NCBI RefSeq assembly: GCF_001540865.1
Contig: NC_033625.1
Location: 8,419,804-8,483,803, forward strand
From: Ananas comosus
Lineage: Eukaryota; Streptophyta; Magnoliopsida; Poales; Bromeliaceae
Direction of reading: 5' to 3'
Length of the DNA: 64,000 nucleotides
The notes under the pieces are model-generated. The model made no database searches. It worked only from the letters and a program-made list of their open reading frames with translations, and was not told the DNA's origin. The position numbers were made by a program, and so were the translations under genes. Positions 23,771 through 37,094 of the stretch are shown piece by piece. Positions within the stretch are counted from its first letter, which is position 1. The number at the start of each line of letters is the position of its first letter.

Positions 23771-24567
23771 TAAACTCTAAGGATATAGGTGCGTGAGTGA
23801 CGTGGACCTATGAGTTGTGGCGGAAGTTAAGGAAATTGGGTATAGTTGTTAGTATGTCTCTACAGGGTGTTAGAGACGGATTCAAGTGATACTTGTTATC
23901 AATTCGAGTGAGTTGTGTTGGCGGCCGACAACATAACACTAAGAATTGGTCACGAGTATGCTTGTATGCTTCCGCCGGATTTTGTATTGGGTCAGTTGGT
24001 CTTATAATTGCGTATTGTTCGCGGGTTGAGGTAATTAACCCAATGGTTGCGTTTCAGGAGCTATGGCACCACCGAGACGCCTCGCGACGCGATCCACTCC
24101 GGCACCGCCTCCTGAGGTGCCCGAGCAAGTTGGGTCAAGTGAAGTGCAGGAGTTGCAGGCGCAAATGACTGCACTAGTTGGTGTGGTGCAGCGCCAAGAG
24201 GACTGGTTTGAGCGGCTCTAGGACCTAATAGAGCGGCAAGTGGCAGCGGCGGCTGCGACGGCGACTGAAGGCCGTGATCCGCCCGCGCCCTCGGCTCGCG
24301 CGCCCAATGCGGCTGACGGTGTGGGCATTGCAATGGCTCCGGTGGTGGCATGTCCTCCTCCAGCTTGTGTTCCTCCAGCGGCTTCGGGTTCTTCAACACT
24401 CGATGCGGCGGCTGAGGAGGCTGAGCGGGAGAGCGATTATACGGCTCTCACGAAGTTTATGAAGTTCCACCCTCCAACATTCGATGGCGAGTTGATAGAC
24501 CCTTGGGTCGTGGAGACTTGGCTAGCGACGATGGAGACATTGTTCGAGGACATCTACACCTTAGAAC
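23771..24567 (+). pseudogene. Gypsy leader and gag fragment
   Basis: The leader (23771-24060) is similar to the reverse complement of 16775-17100, the leader of the complete gypsy element. From ATG 24063 it encodes the same gag N-terminus (APPRRLATRSTPAP, VQELQAQMTALVGVVQRQED), with a stop after WFERL. It continues as FMKFHPPTFDGELIDPWVVE and stops matching after EDIYTLEQ, where gag would go on to DKVHLA. The coding sequence is cut and joined to LTR-like sequence. Confidence 0.88.
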
Positions 24568-27555
24568 AAGAGAGGAACAAGAGAGGGAGAAAGATGAGCT
24601 CCTCCTCTTTCTCTCTCTGTAAGTGTGTGTGTGTGTGTGTGTGTGTTTCTGTTGGGGGAAGGGGATGGGGTCCCCTTATATAAGCCCCACACTGAAATTA
24701 CACTTTTACCCCTCAAAAACAGCATTCTGGGAGACTGCATACCGGTACTTAGGCTAGCGTACCGGTACCCGGCCAATCCAGTACCGGTACCCCATTTCCA
24801 GTACCTCAAAACCCGAGAGCAAAATTTCTCATTTTTGTATTGCGTACCGGTACCCAGTTTTCCAGTATCGATATCCAGTACAAATTCTGCAACTTAGGCA
24901 GATTCCTGCTTTTTGAGCCCGTTTTCGCGTCTAGTTTGCGCCGAAAATGCTCAAATGCTCTCCAAACTTCGCCGGAACTTATCTACTAACTTTTTAAGTT
25001 TTTTTCCCACTGAAACTTCATAATTGGAGAAGTTCGGGTTCTTACACCCGAAATCGGTTTCCGAAAATCGATCACCGTAACTCGCCGGATGTTCCGAAAA
25101 TCACATCGGGACGCTGCGTGACCCACTAAGTGTCCCGAAACTAACCGACTCGTGCCACGAGTCTCCCGTTGCCCTAAAACACATCGATTTGGATGTCTTG
25201 GCAGTAAACACAAGGTTACACAACCAAATAATTATCGCCGGATAATTGTTTGGATCCGGATTCCCGGAAGTGTCAATTTCGACACCGGAACCCACCATCA
25301 CTCACCCGTCATCTCTGAACTCACAATATGACTATAGTGACTAGCCAACAAAGGTCAGTGACACAACTCAGGACAAACAAACACCATCGAATGAAATCCG
25401 AACCGAAACAGCGTTCTGCCGACGAATTTCACAGAAAAACGCACCAAAATAGACATTCGATTTCCGCGAAGGCTATCGGACCTTGGACGATCAGTCCAGA
25501 GGTCACCTTCCATACAAACATAGAGCCTATAGTACCCACATGATGCAAAATTGCATAAAAGTCCCTATATTTATATAAAATTCTATTATTTCATATGTAA
25601 ATAAGGAGGTTTTGTGCCTCGTTACCGCAAATCGAGGACTTCCGAGGTCAGCCGAGACACATATTGATAGGTCTTGACATGTCGGAGGCCGTGCTCACTA
25701 TCCGGAGCACAATGGCTCACTGTGGGAGGCGCAGGAGCGACCCGAAAATCTACGAACTGCGCACTCGGTGTAAACCGCGCCGAACAGGTCGAATCGAAAT
25801 TCGTTGATCCAAAGTGAGGTGAGCATAGTGATCAGCACTAACCAGCGATCACGGTGCTCACCTCCGAAGGCATCAAAACAGCCTCGGATTGCCGAAAAAA
25901 CATGCATAACCCAGAACAACAGCTAAAAGACTCTAACTAAGCTTACCGGAGCAGTGGGAGCTAGGGCACAGCCGGCGGCGGCTCTGCGGTGGGCGCGCCG
26001 GCGACCGTCGGGTGAGGCCGATGTGGGGAGGCCAAGGCTCATGCCGACCAGCGACGGGAGGTGACGGCGGTGACGGCGGTGCAACCCGAGCCCACAGGGA
26101 GAAAAGCTCGGGCTCGGCTAGCTTCTCCGGCCACGGTGAGGGTCGAGATGGCCGGAGGAGCAGTGCGGGGTCCCTCTGGGACCGAAGAGAAAGGATGGGG
26201 ACGGCGGGCGGCGGTTGGGGGCGTGGCGATGCAAGCCTCGGCCGCACCAACAGCAGCCTGGCTGCAAGCTGCTGCAACTGCGCGGCGGCAGACGAGACGC
26301 CTCGGGGCGGCGGCGACGGGCCGCCGGAGCTCTGGGGGAGGCGGCAACGGCGGCCTCGGGCGGCGGCAGCGCGAGGGGAGGGATCTAAAGCTCCCTCAAC
26401 CCGTGCTGGCCCTAGATGGCGGCAGGGCGGCTACAGCGCAGCGTAGGCACTCAGGGGCCCTCGGGGCAGCGACGACAGACCGCGTGAGGTCAGAGGGATG
26501 CCGCATGGATGGCCCAGGGCGACGGCGGCGGCGGTGCGGGGAAAGAGCCGCATGCTTACCTCGGCCTGAGCTCGGCCTAGATAGCTGCAGGCTGTTGGGG
26601 CGGCAGCGGTGGCGCGCGAGGTCAACAGCGATAGGCCGAGGAGGGTTTTCGTAGTTCAAGGGTGACGCCGAAGAGGGGCTGGGAAAGGGGAGTGCCCTGC
26701 ACCACCCTCGTCCAAAGAGAACAGAGAGGAAGGTAGTTGAGTATGTGGAGAGAAAGGAGAAGCTGGTGGTGGCTGCGGCTAGCCGGCCGGGGCTGGGTGG
26801 GCGGCGGCTGGGGTTAGCTGAGCTTGGGTAGGGTTAGGGTTTGCATGGTGCAACCCTAGAGGCTATATATATACAAACTCCAATTGCATAAAAGTCCTCC
26901 AAAAACTCAGTATTTAGAACCGAGTCCTTCACTGCACGAGTAAAACACGCAAACACACCCCCACAATCAATTTCACGCAAAACGGTACATAAAATGTAGG
27001 ACTTTTCGCAAAATTATCATTTTGCCAAAAATAACCCATCCTCGATCAACGTGCGATATCAGGCAATCCGTCCGTCAGATTTGCGAAAGGATCACATCGA
27101 CGTGATCAGCACGACTGAGACAACAAATCCATGTTTTGTTTTGCCTGATTCGATCACAGATTCACGACGAAACCCATCCTCTCTCTAATAGGCAAAACCA
27201 CACACAAATACATAAAATATATGTTCAACCCATTTTCTCGAAATCCGTGAGTCAAATCTAAATCCGCCAGCACCAATGGTTCTAGGATAGTCGAACCATT
27301 GAAAATGAGCTATTGGATCACTATGAACGAAGTCCGATACACGACAGAAGCCATCTCTACTCATTGGCCACTTCGAAAATCCGGGTTACTATTCACTTTA
27401 AGTGAAAAGTAAAAATCGCGTAAAATCTCCATTCTAACTCGTTTTCTCTCGAAACTTGATGAGTAATTTTGTAATTAAAATACACACAAAAACATCATCG
27501 ATAGAGAGTTCAGCTACACTGCCAAAAATCTCATTCCTTACACTGAAATTATGGA
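24568..27555 (-). mobile_element. LTR-like sequence with palindromes and a GC-rich block
   Basis: In the minus sense it has a TATA box (TTATATAAGG, plus 24675-24684) with ACCGGT palindromes just upstream (about 24738-24852). This is the same arrangement as in the solo LTRs. A (GT)n run is at 24624-24646. A second TATA-like CTATATATATAC lies at 26861-26872. The region 25940-26660 is very GC- and CpG-rich with overlapping frames on both strands, which looks like composition and not genes. LTR ends were not found. Confidence 0.45.
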
Positions 27556-29510
27556 GATCGACGAAATTCATTGATTCTTTTGAAATCCAATTCTTCTAGC
27601 TGATCAATTGGAAAATCCTTGCTGGTTCAAACTTCAATTCCATCTAGAATTAAGGATAATTGATGCAGAATTAAGTTAATTGATGCTACGAGATAAATAC
27701 TAATTTTCATTGGATTGTAAGGATTTCGATTTTGCTTATTCTTCCAGCTGAACTTACGGTGGATTTTGCCAGAATTTCTTTCACTCCATGCTAGTTTTGG
27801 AGCTTTGAGGAAGTCTTCTAGGTGCAGGTGCATTTCTTCCTTCTCGCTATTGAATTAGCTATCGAGGTGGGTTTCATGTCGCCGAAAGTGGCGTACTTTC
27901 TTCTACGTCTCTTTCGTATATGTATATTTATAGATGTATGTATAGATGCATGCATGTTGGGACATATGAAGCCGTTGGATATTAGTAGAGGGATGACCAT
28001 TATTATTTACGCGCATGATTATGACTTTTATATTAGATCATATGAATAGTAGGTTGCATTATTTTAGTGTGCTGGACTCCTACCACTGTTTATGTTGCGT
28101 TATAATTACTTACATTGTTATGTTGTGGGACATAGGAAACCAACTATAGTGTTATTGGATACTTGATTTAGTAACTTTAGAATATCTAGTTCCTATTGTT
28201 TAAATAATATATTTATAATGTTAGATCAAAAGGGTTCCTTGGATATTGATATACATTGATTATTGCATTACATTCTAGGATACTTGTGATAGAGGCCGTG
28301 GGTTAACACGACAATAGTGAACATCATTTTTTTTTGGCTTTGAGAGGTATTTGATTGGGTTGTTGTGACATATGTGTTGGTGAACATTTTGTGATTGTGT
28401 TGAGGATGCCATATTGGGTACTTGTGATCTCTTTGATCATTGCATCGACCATAGCCTACAGAGCCACATTGAGCTTAACAGTGACATATGCTATTATACT
28501 CAGTAGGGGTTGCCGAGTGCCACTCCGGATCACTGTCTTATAATTTAGGAGAGATATTTGCCTTTGGAAAGAATGGACCACTTGCAGGAGTGGTATTCGG
28601 GCTGGAGGCATGGCCTACTTGTTGACGAGCGCACCTGCCGGAGTGTAGTCCAGGCAGTAGGCAGGTGCAAGCTTGACCTGACTTCTGAGTCGGTCAGTGT
28701 ATGATTGGGTTATATATCACATTCGTGTATGATTGGATTATATGGTACATTTATTATGGTTATTTTAATTGATGCATAAGAGTTATTGATTATTATATCT
28801 TGTTTCACCTAGTGACATGTTATTTTTACTGTTTATATTGATCCTGTTAAAAGTGTGATAGTATGCTACTATTTATTCATATTATCTTCAGTTATTCATT
28901 CAATTATGCCTTTAGTTGATGCATGGGTTAGTCTTTAGAAATTTTCAGTATCCTTAGTAAATGCAGGATTGATATAGATATCACTTATGAGAGGGTTGAT
29001 TATGACTTCGAGTTATAGGTTTAGAGGCATGATCGATATGTGGATTTAGAGATTAGTTTATGTATAGTCTAGTATTTCAGTTTATTCTATACTTTTTTAC
29101 CTCTAGTAGATCTGGTGGGAAGGCTGTGATTGTCGCCGACCGTACCCACTAAAAACTGCTATTTAGTAGTTCTTACACTCTCTTGTGGATTACTTTTCAG
29201 TGATTCTGAGCCAGTGGTTGATCGAGGTAAGGGGATCGCACCATAGATAGCGACTTCTACCCGTGTCTTTGAGCTATATAGGAGCACCCAGTTAGATAGC
29301 TTTTAGATTATGTGCTAGACATCAAGACTGGTAAGGTCAGGGCCTTTTATTTGTATATTTATATTTTAGAGTTGCGATTTTATCTACAGTGATGTATGGT
29401 AGGTTTTACTGTCATTTACAGTGCTTTAATACATGTTGGATGTTAGTTATAAACTCTAGAAATGATTTCGTGGATGATTCTGGGATTAGAATTACTTTGC
29501 TACTACTCTG
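27556..29510 (+). mobile_element. LTR-like remnant of the chromovirus type
   Basis: The segment 29097-29285 matches in layout the late-LTR block of the solo LTRs: a cCACTrGgAACT-like phrase with an inverted AACTGCTATTTAGTAGTT, then a purine-rich stretch and GATCGCACCATAGATAGCGA. Compare 3225-3330 and 10225-10340. No coding domain is seen, and the ends are uncertain. Confidence 0.45.
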
Positions 29511-29524
29511 ATTTGTTAACGCTT

Positions 29525-29700
29525 CGTTTGGACAAGAAACACCCTTCCCCACTGTCATTTAAAAACCTACACTTTGCCCCCTTGTAAAATAAAAAATATT
29601 CACAGTGGGGTACGGTGTGAACTGTGATGATAAAATGACCATTTTGCCCCTCACTATTTTGCCCTTCAATTTTTACTGTTAGTTGAAAAGTGGTAAACAT
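29525..29700 (+). mobile_element. Fragment of a Mutator-type MITE end
   Basis: It shares CTGTCATTTAAAAACCTACA, the CCCCCTTGTAAAAT block and TGATGATAAAATGACCATTT with the left end of the complete MITE at 37787-38460. Only one end is recognisable. Confidence 0.65.
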
Positions 29701-31100
29701 ATCAATTCACCTTATTAACTAATTAGAATTAAGTATTTTATTTATTATTAACTAAATTTTTATAACAGATTCTAACGGTAAGGACATATTTGAAAACATC
29801 AGGATTTTTTTATGGACAACATATGGAAGTTGAACTTTATATAAATATATTTACAATTCACTATATTTGCCGGAAACTGTATGAAATTAATCATTTTATA
29901 TATTAGTCCACCAAATCCTAAAATTTATGTGTTGTTAGATTCGTGTGATTTATATAAGTCATGCTCCCTCTTGGATATAAGCTCTTTTTTTTTCCTTTTT
30001 TTTTTCTCACTCTCTCTCTAAGTGAAAGAAAGGTTTCTATGATTATTATTACTATAAGCTAGAAAGCTGTTTTTTGGCCATAAGCTAGTAATTTTGCAAA
30101 GAAAAAGAGAGGTAAAATCAACATATTATGAAAACAAACTCAAGGCTTGAGACTACACTATAAATATAGTGTACACAAAAGTTTACAAACTAAAATGTTT
30201 AAGTTAGGATAAAAAATAAGGACCAAGTTGTGACGGAACTATTGGTACCTTTTATGCTTCTTTCATCATCTAATTACGGAGATAAAAAAAAAAACATGCT
30301 GCGATTAATTTTTTGAACTCATGACATCATTTTGAGGAGTAGCTAAGCAATCTAATTTCGGAGCACCTGTTCAAGGGAGCAGTTGAATAAATTAATTATA
30401 AACTACCTAGTTTATAAGATGAGTTTTTTAATATGAACCCGGTGTCCCTTTTTTTGACTCAGTTGATTAGAACTAGGAAAAAAAAGTTTCTAAATTTATC
30501 ACAAAATTAATTAACTAGAAATCAATGTAAGATTGTGTTTATACATAGCTTCTAGAGATAAGCTGTTAAATTAATCAAGTCTTGTTTGGAAAGAAAAGTA
30601 GCCTTTGAAGTTTTCATACAAAAAAAGAAAATTGCAATTCGCATACCTAGGACGAGTCATGCATTAGTAGTCTTTTTAACTTTAATTCTTCAACTATCTT
30701 AAATTTATTCGGTGTCTAAAGAGAGAGAGAGCGAGAGAGAGACGGAGAAGGAAAAACTATATATCTTAATTAACTAAGAAATTCATAAGAAATAACCAAA
30801 GGAATTATTAATTATATGCAATTTTTGAAGCAACAATAATACATAAATGTTGGAGGTTTAATTAATTAGTAAAGTATATATTAATCTAGAAATATCCTTA
30901 TCAAATAAAATTCATGGATTACTGTTCGATGCATGCTTGTTCAAATATATATATGATACGTAGCCAAAGAAACGTGTACAAAAGAGAAAATCTTACTTGG
31001 CATTGACATGTTCAATTAATTACTATACCTAACGTTGTAATACGAACTATTCCTCTAACAATGTAGCTACGTACAACGACTCTTTCGTAGCCTTATCCTC
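29701..31100. other. Upstream region of GLP gene A, no gene seen
   Basis: AT-rich noncoding sequence with a GA-rich microsatellite at 30719-30747. No open frame with recognisable domains occurs. Its right end is the promoter of the germin-like gene. Confidence 0.5.
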
Positions 31101-31108
31101 TATATATA
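31101..31108 (+). promoter_or_regulatory. TATA box of GLP gene A
   Basis: TATATATA lies 95 bp upstream of the ATG at 31203. The stretch between is CA/CT-rich, like a plant 5' leader. This is a typical distance for a compact plant promoter. Confidence 0.7.
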
Positions 31109-31202
31109 CCCATCTCGTCTAACCCATTAGCACCACAGCACATTCAATCATTTGCATCTTCTACGTGCCTACTAGCTAATTAAGAAGAGATATATTATAG
31201 AA

Positions 31203-31961
31203 ATGGCTTCTCGCTTTCTCCTCCTTGCTCTCTTTGCCCTTGTGTTTTCTCAAGCCATTGCCTCCGATCCAAGTCCTCTCCAAGACTTTTGCGTTGCCGA
31301 TAAGAACTCTCCAGGTGTGCATGTGTCCTCGCCCTCTTCTTATTTTATTATATTTTTTCTTCTCTAGAACATTTTAACATGATTATTTAGTGAATTTGTG
31401 TTGGATTATGTTTTTGTTCTTGCAGTGTTTGTGAATGGACTTGTTTGCAAGAATCCGAACTTTACCACGCCCGAAGATTTCTTCTTCGAGGGGCTCGACC
31501 AGCCTGGTAACACAATGAATAAACTCGGGTTCAATGCGAATCTAGTTAACGCAATGGCACTTCCCGGACTCAACACGCTCGGCATTTCCTTAGCACGATT
31601 GGACTTTGCACCCTATGGTCTCAACCCACCTCACACTCACCCGCGAGCGACTGAGGTCTTCACGGTAGTGGAAGGCACATTCTATGTCGGTTTTGTTACA
31701 TCTAACCCCGATAACAAACTCTTCTCCAAAGTTTTGAACAAGGGCGATGTGTTCGTGTTCCCCGAAGGGCTTATTCACTTTCAATTCAATATCGGAAAGA
31801 CAAGTGGCTTTGGCATTTCAGGTCTCAGCAGTCAGAATCCTGGCCTGATCACTATAGCTAACGCAGTCTTCAAGTCGAACCCTCCCATCTCCGATGATAT
31901 TCTTGCCAAGGCTTTTCAATTGGATAAGAAGATTGTAGATTGGCTCCAAACTCAGTTCTAA
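31203..31961 (+). CDS. GLP: Germin-like protein, subfamily-1 type (gene A)
   Basis: Two exons, 31203-31314 and 31426-31961, are separated by a 111-bp GT-AG intron; the product is 215 aa, the usual length. Residues 1-20 form a signal peptide ending ALVFSQAIA, so the protein should be secreted to the cell wall. The cupin metal ligands are His107, His109, Glu114 ([11 protein letters not shown]) and His155 ([10 protein letters not shown]); the box-2 start NKGDVFVF is at 142-149. Cys30 and Cys45 form the conserved N-terminal pair. NFT at 49-51 is a possible glycosylation site. Family members bind manganese and some have superoxide dismutase or oxalate oxidase activity; which applies here is not shown by sequence. 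The gene looks intact. Confidence 0.95.
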
Positions 31962-32101
31962 ATGATCAAGAGCAATTAACAACAAATACTAGCTTGAAGG
32001 ACACTCATTATTTTATACATAATCTTAATAGTTAATTAATTGGTAGTCTGTACTTGTTCTGAATAAGCAAACACTTCGTATTCGTCTACATGTATTTCAA
32101 T

Positions 32102-32107
32102 AATAAA
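32102..32107 (+). terminator. Candidate polyadenylation signal of GLP gene A
   Basis: AATAAA lies about 140 bp after the stop codon, in an AT-rich 3' region that is otherwise featureless. This is inferred from consensus and position only. Confidence 0.45.
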
Positions 32108-32187
32108 TTTATGTGTTTTTGATTCACATGATACGTGTGGCTTCTAATATATATTTATATTGTACTATCAACATTATTCTATTATTG

Positions 32188-32330
32188 TATGCACGTTACA
32201 CTCGTATCCTTCATTAGCTCCCTTGACTAACTATATATATTATGGCCTGCAAATATATATAGATTTTTTTTTGTTGATTGATCGAGAAACATTAGTCTAT
32301 TATTTATATTATATTCTCATAGATTATATG
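32188..32330. repeat. Duplicated segment S1 (copy 2)
   Basis: It is the counterpart of 20758-20897, lying downstream of GLP gene A. It ends where the copia LTR begins at 32331. Confidence 0.85.
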
Positions 32331-32836
32331 TGTTAAAATCAGAATAGCGAAAAATAGATCCAGAAAATAACTTAATGCAGGAAAAGAAAAAAAAAGAGGA
32401 AAGAGCACATCGATATTTTATGTGGTTTGGCCAACGGCCTACGTCCACGGGCGAAGACAGAGCAAATATTTTATTAATATCGAAAGACGAAGTACAAAGA
32501 AGATTTCTCAAAATACCAAAGCTTAATTAGATCGAAAACGCCGCAACCCTCCTACGAGCAACTCCAAAGTGACTTCTCTCTCCAATATGTATGGACCACA
32601 AATTGGCCTTAATTAGCGCATAGGGCTACTTAGCGCACACGGCTCCTCTCAAGACCCAAGGCCGTACGGAATTGGCATGGGTCTAATTAGGATTGCGGCG
32701 GCTTTGCTCTCTTTAATATGCAACGTTTAATTAGAGCTTCAGCCTCTCTCCTTTTAGCCGTACGAACCACGCAGCAACCTAGACTTAATTAGTGCATGGC
32801 TTCTTAATTTGGGCGCAGCGGCTTCATTAACTTAGC

Positions 32837-32871
<35 letters not shown>

Positions 32872-33068
32872 ATGTGGCTTCAAATTAGAGCCTAATTGGT
32901 ACTCCAATCTAAATGGATTTCTAAACGCAAGTTTAATCTAATTCAATTTGAATTAGATTCCGGCTCATAATTCATATATGCCAAATTAAATCTAAATTAT
33001 ATCTAATCTCAATTAGATTAGGATTTAACCTCAATTTAGATAACTACAAATTTAAACCAAATTTAACA
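32331..33068 (-). repeat. 3' LTR of a minus-strand copia (Tork/TNT1-like)
   Basis: It starts TGTTAAAATC and ends AATTTAACA, 738 bp, with TGTTAA/TTAACA inverted tips. Directly beyond it (33069-33081) the minus strand reads CCAAGGTGAAGAT, a typical copia polypurine tract. It contains an (AT)n run at 32841-32869. The partner 5' LTR is absent. Confidence 0.8.
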
Positions 33069-33199
33069 ATCTTCACCTTGGTTTAATTTGTAGTTTAACC
33101 GCTATATTGAGATCACTACAAAACTCCACCTTTAATTTAATTCGCCTCAATGTTCCTTAACGCTCCGTGCTTCGTCTTCTCCAAACGCCCCATAGGGCC

Positions 33200-36100
33200 T
33201 CAAGTGCTGCCACCTGCCACCAAGTTCAAACAATGATTGAACTTGGCAATAATAAAGGACTTAGTAAGCATATCCGTTGGATTGTCCTCAGTACCAATTT
33301 TCTTAACAGTCACTGTGCGTTTTCCAATCACATCCCGAACAAAGTGAAACTTTACATCGATGTGTTTTGTCTTCTCATAAAACATCTGGTCTTTAGACAA
33401 ATGAATAGCACTTTGACTGTCTGAATAAACAATCGTCGGATCCCAACGAGAAGTAAATTCTCCAAATAAGCCTCTTAGCTACATAACTTCCTTCACACCC
33501 TCTGTCATCGCAATATATTCCGCCTCCGTTGTAGACAAGGCAACAATAGGTTGCAATGAAGTTTTCCAACTAACTACACATCCGCCAATAGAGAATACAT
33601 AACCTGAAAGTGATCTCCTCCTATCTAAATCACCTACAAAATTTGAATCAACATATCCAACCACACCATCTTTACACCTTCCAAACTCCAAGCAAGTGCT
33701 AATGGTATCTCGTAAGTATCTCAAAATCCACTTAACAGCCTACCAATGAGCGTTATCAGGATTGGTCATATATCTATTAACCATGCTCACTGCGTAGGAG
33801 ATGTCCGGCCGTGTGCAAACCATGGCGTACATGATGCTCCTGACAGCACTAGAATAAGGAATATGTGACATGTACTCCTGCTCATCATCGGACTGTGGTG
33901 ATAACTCGACGGAAAGTCTGAAATGTGCTGCAAAAGGAGTGCCCAACGGTTTTGCGTCTGTCATTCTGAAATGCTATAAAAATCTTCTCTATATATTTCT
34001 CTTGTGTCAAATGCAGTAGTCCTAATTTGTTGTCCTTCTTAATTTTCATATTAAGAATTTTCTTAGCAGCACCTAGATCTTTCATCTTAAACTCACCCTT
34101 AAGTAAAGTCTTCAATTTATTTATCTCAACTATATCATTGGAAGCAATTAAAATATCATCAATATAGAGCAACAAAGATATGAAAGATCCCTCATCAAGC
34201 TTTCTGAAGTATACGCAACTGTCATGCTTGCTTCTGGAATATCCGCGACTTGTCATGAAAGAGTCGAACCGCTTATACCATTGTCGAGTAGACTGTTTTA
34301 AGCCATAAAACGATTTCTTTAACAGACAAACATGGTCCTCCTTTCCTTCAACAATGAATCCCTCCGGCTGTTTTATATAAATTTGCTCCTCAAGTTCTCC
34401 ATGTAGAAAAGTTGTCTTAACATCAAGCTACTCAAGATACAGGTCATTCATGGCTACTAACGATAAAAGAACACGAATAGAAGTATGCTTCACGACGGGT
34501 GAGAAAATATGATTAAAGTCAACACCTTCTACCTAACTGTAGCCCTCAGCAACTAAACGAGCTTTATACCTTGTATCTTCCACGCCGGGGATTTCGTCCA
34601 TTTTCTTGAAGACCCACTTGCAGCCAACAATTTTCTTGCATGTAGGCAGTTTTACCAATTCTCATGTGCGATTCTTATGGAGAGACTCCATCTCCTCATT
34701 CATTGCCACCAACCACTCTGCAGAACTGGCACTAGAAATAGTTTAATTATACGTGGAAGGTCCGCCTTCTTCTTCTGTATCTTGTGCCACTGAAAGAGCG
34801 TAAGCAACCATATCTCTGCGGTGGTTTGATCTATCTCCTCGCTCTGCCTGAAGCAATATTCTGCCTCTCAACTTATGGAGTTTCAGTTACTGAGGTGTCT
34901 GCCGACTAAACTTATTCTGACTGAGAAAAATCCTGCGACTGAACTATACCATTGGTCTCTACCTCCACCTACTTGCTAGCACTCGGGGTCTCATCAGAAG
35001 AATTACGGTTAGGATATAACATAGCAGATTCATCAAATGTGACATCCCAACTAATAATTAATTTAGACGATTCAGGACACCACAATCTATATCCTTTAAC
35101 CCCCGATGCATAACCAATAAAAATGTACTTTTTAGCCCTAGGTTCTAACTTGCCTTCATTGACATGAGCATAAGTAGGACAACCAAATATTCGCAAATTA
35201 TAATAATCAGAAGGGCTGCTAGACCAAACCTCCTCCGGAGTTTTGCAATCAAGTACTGAATGTGGAGATCGATTTACCAAATAGCATGCCATAGAGATCG
35301 CCTCTGCCCAGAAACTCTTAGCTAAGCCAGCATTAGAGAGCATACAACGAGCTCTCTCCAAAAGAGTTTTGTTCATCCGTTCGGCCACCCCGTTCTGCTG
35401 TGGAGTATGCCTAACGGTTTTATGTCTGACGATTCATTCATTCTTGCAAAATTCTTCAAACTCTGACGAACAAAATTCCGAACTATTGTCGGTCCTTAAT
35501 TTCTTAATCTTCTTTTCAATTTGCTTTTCAATCATGACCTTCCACTGCTTGAAATAATTGAACACCTCATTCTTACTTTTCAGAAAAAATGCTCACACTT
35601 TACAAGAATAGTCGTCAATAAAAGTCACATATATCTAGCACCACCATGAGTAGGAGTACGAGAAGGACCCCAAAGATCAGAATGAATATAGTCCAGAGTA
35701 CCTTTTGTCCGGTGAACTGCGGCCTTAAAGCTGACTCTTTTTTGTTTGCCAAGAACACAATGCTCACAGAAGTCCAACTTTTCTAAACTCTGACTACCAA
35801 GTATATAAACCTCTCTCGCCCAACTTCATCATACCATAGTCACTCATATGGTCCGGTCGCATATGCCAGAATTCAGTGCTATTTGAATCTGAAATAGAGG
35901 AAGAAGTCACCGCTGCTGAACCTGTCACAGTGGAACCCTGTAGAACATATAATCTGTCAGCTGAAGAACACTTAAAGCCTTTAGTATCAAGTATACCCAA
36001 TGAGATCAGATTTTTTCTCATATCCGGAACATGCTGAACCTCAGATATAGCCCTCACTACTCCGTCAAACATCCGTACCCGAACAGTGCCAATTCTAATA

Positions 36101-36990
36101 ATTGTACACTTAAAGTGATTTCCCATCAATACATCTCCACCTTGAATAGGCTTGTACGTCGAGAACCATTCTCTATGTGTACAGATATGAAAAGAACATG
36201 CGGAGTCCATAAGCCACTCATCCTGTCTACGTGTCTTATCCGTAGCTGTGAAGACGATATCATTTTTATCTGATTCTCCTGCTGCAACACTTGCTTCTGC
36301 TTCAGTATTGGTGTTTTTCTGACCTTAATTTTTATTACCGTTATTCTTCCGTTGTTCTTTATTTTTCAACTTGAAACAATTAGCTTTTATGTGACCCTTC
36401 TTCTTACAATAACCATAAATCAGATTCTTATGCTTTGACTTTGATCTACATGTACCTCTATTATCGAAATCCTTCTCCCGAGACCCCCTTCTAGCGACCA
36501 AACCTTGTCCTGAAGCTCCACCTGTCTCGTTGCTTATCTGCATGTCAATTCTCTCTTTTGAAAGTAAAGAGGATTTAATATCATTGAGATATAGAGTATC
36601 TCGTCCAAACAAGAAGATCTCACGAAAATTCTTATAAGAGGGCAGTAGAGAATATAATAATAAAAAGGCTTCATCTTCCTGACGATTTAATATCTATCGA
36701 GCGAAGATCCATAATAATAGAATTAAATTTATCTAAATGCAACTTTATAGAGGTACCTTCCGCCATACGCAACTTGAAGAGACGTTGCTTTAAATATAAT
36801 TTGTTGGTGAGAGACTTTGTTATGTCGAGAGACTCCAATTTAAGCCAAAGCCCTGCAGCAGTCTTTTCATCCAAGACCTCGCGCAATACCTGATCGGATA
36901 TATATAATTGTATTGCCGTGAGAGCTTTGTCATCAACCTCCTCCTTCTGCTCCAGTATCAACGAATCGGACATTTTCTTTTCCCAACAGT
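33200..36990 (-). pseudogene. Copia gag-pol, Tork/TNT1-like, decayed
   Basis: From the right on the minus strand: gag (36671-36973, ITKSLTNKLYLKQRLFKLRM); zinc knuckle at about 36410 with its first Cys replaced (YGYCKKKGHIKANC); protease (MDSACSFHIC, near 36205); and GAG_pre-integrase (GILDTKGF). Integrase follows (34969-35388, ERMNKTLLERARCMLSNAGL, SFWAEAISMACYLVNRSPH). RT is at 33885-34256 (SLLLYIDDILIAS, GEFKMKDLGAAKKIL). RNase H is at 33479-33724 (GYVDSNFVGDLDRRRSLSGY, STTEAEYIAM) with its end at 33200-33400 (TKHIDVKFHFVRD). Many stops and shifts break it. The 5' LTR is missing: the element is cut just beyond gag near 37094. Confidence 0.9.
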
Positions 36991-37094
36991 ACTTTCTGTA
37001 ATCCTTGCTGCGTCAATATAGCACGCATCTTAACTTGCCATAATGCAAAATTGTTGGTCTTGTCAAATTTCTGAATTCGAACTTCGTCATCATC

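Noticed and set aside
24240..24683. 147-codon frame ending in a Cys-Val repeat
   Set aside because: It is a real gypsy gag fragment up to about 24567, then a chance read-through of a GT microsatellite.
26012..26659. Several overlapping long frames on both strands
   Set aside because: They overlap each other in several frames in a GGC/CGG-rich block and show no conserved motif, so composition explains them.
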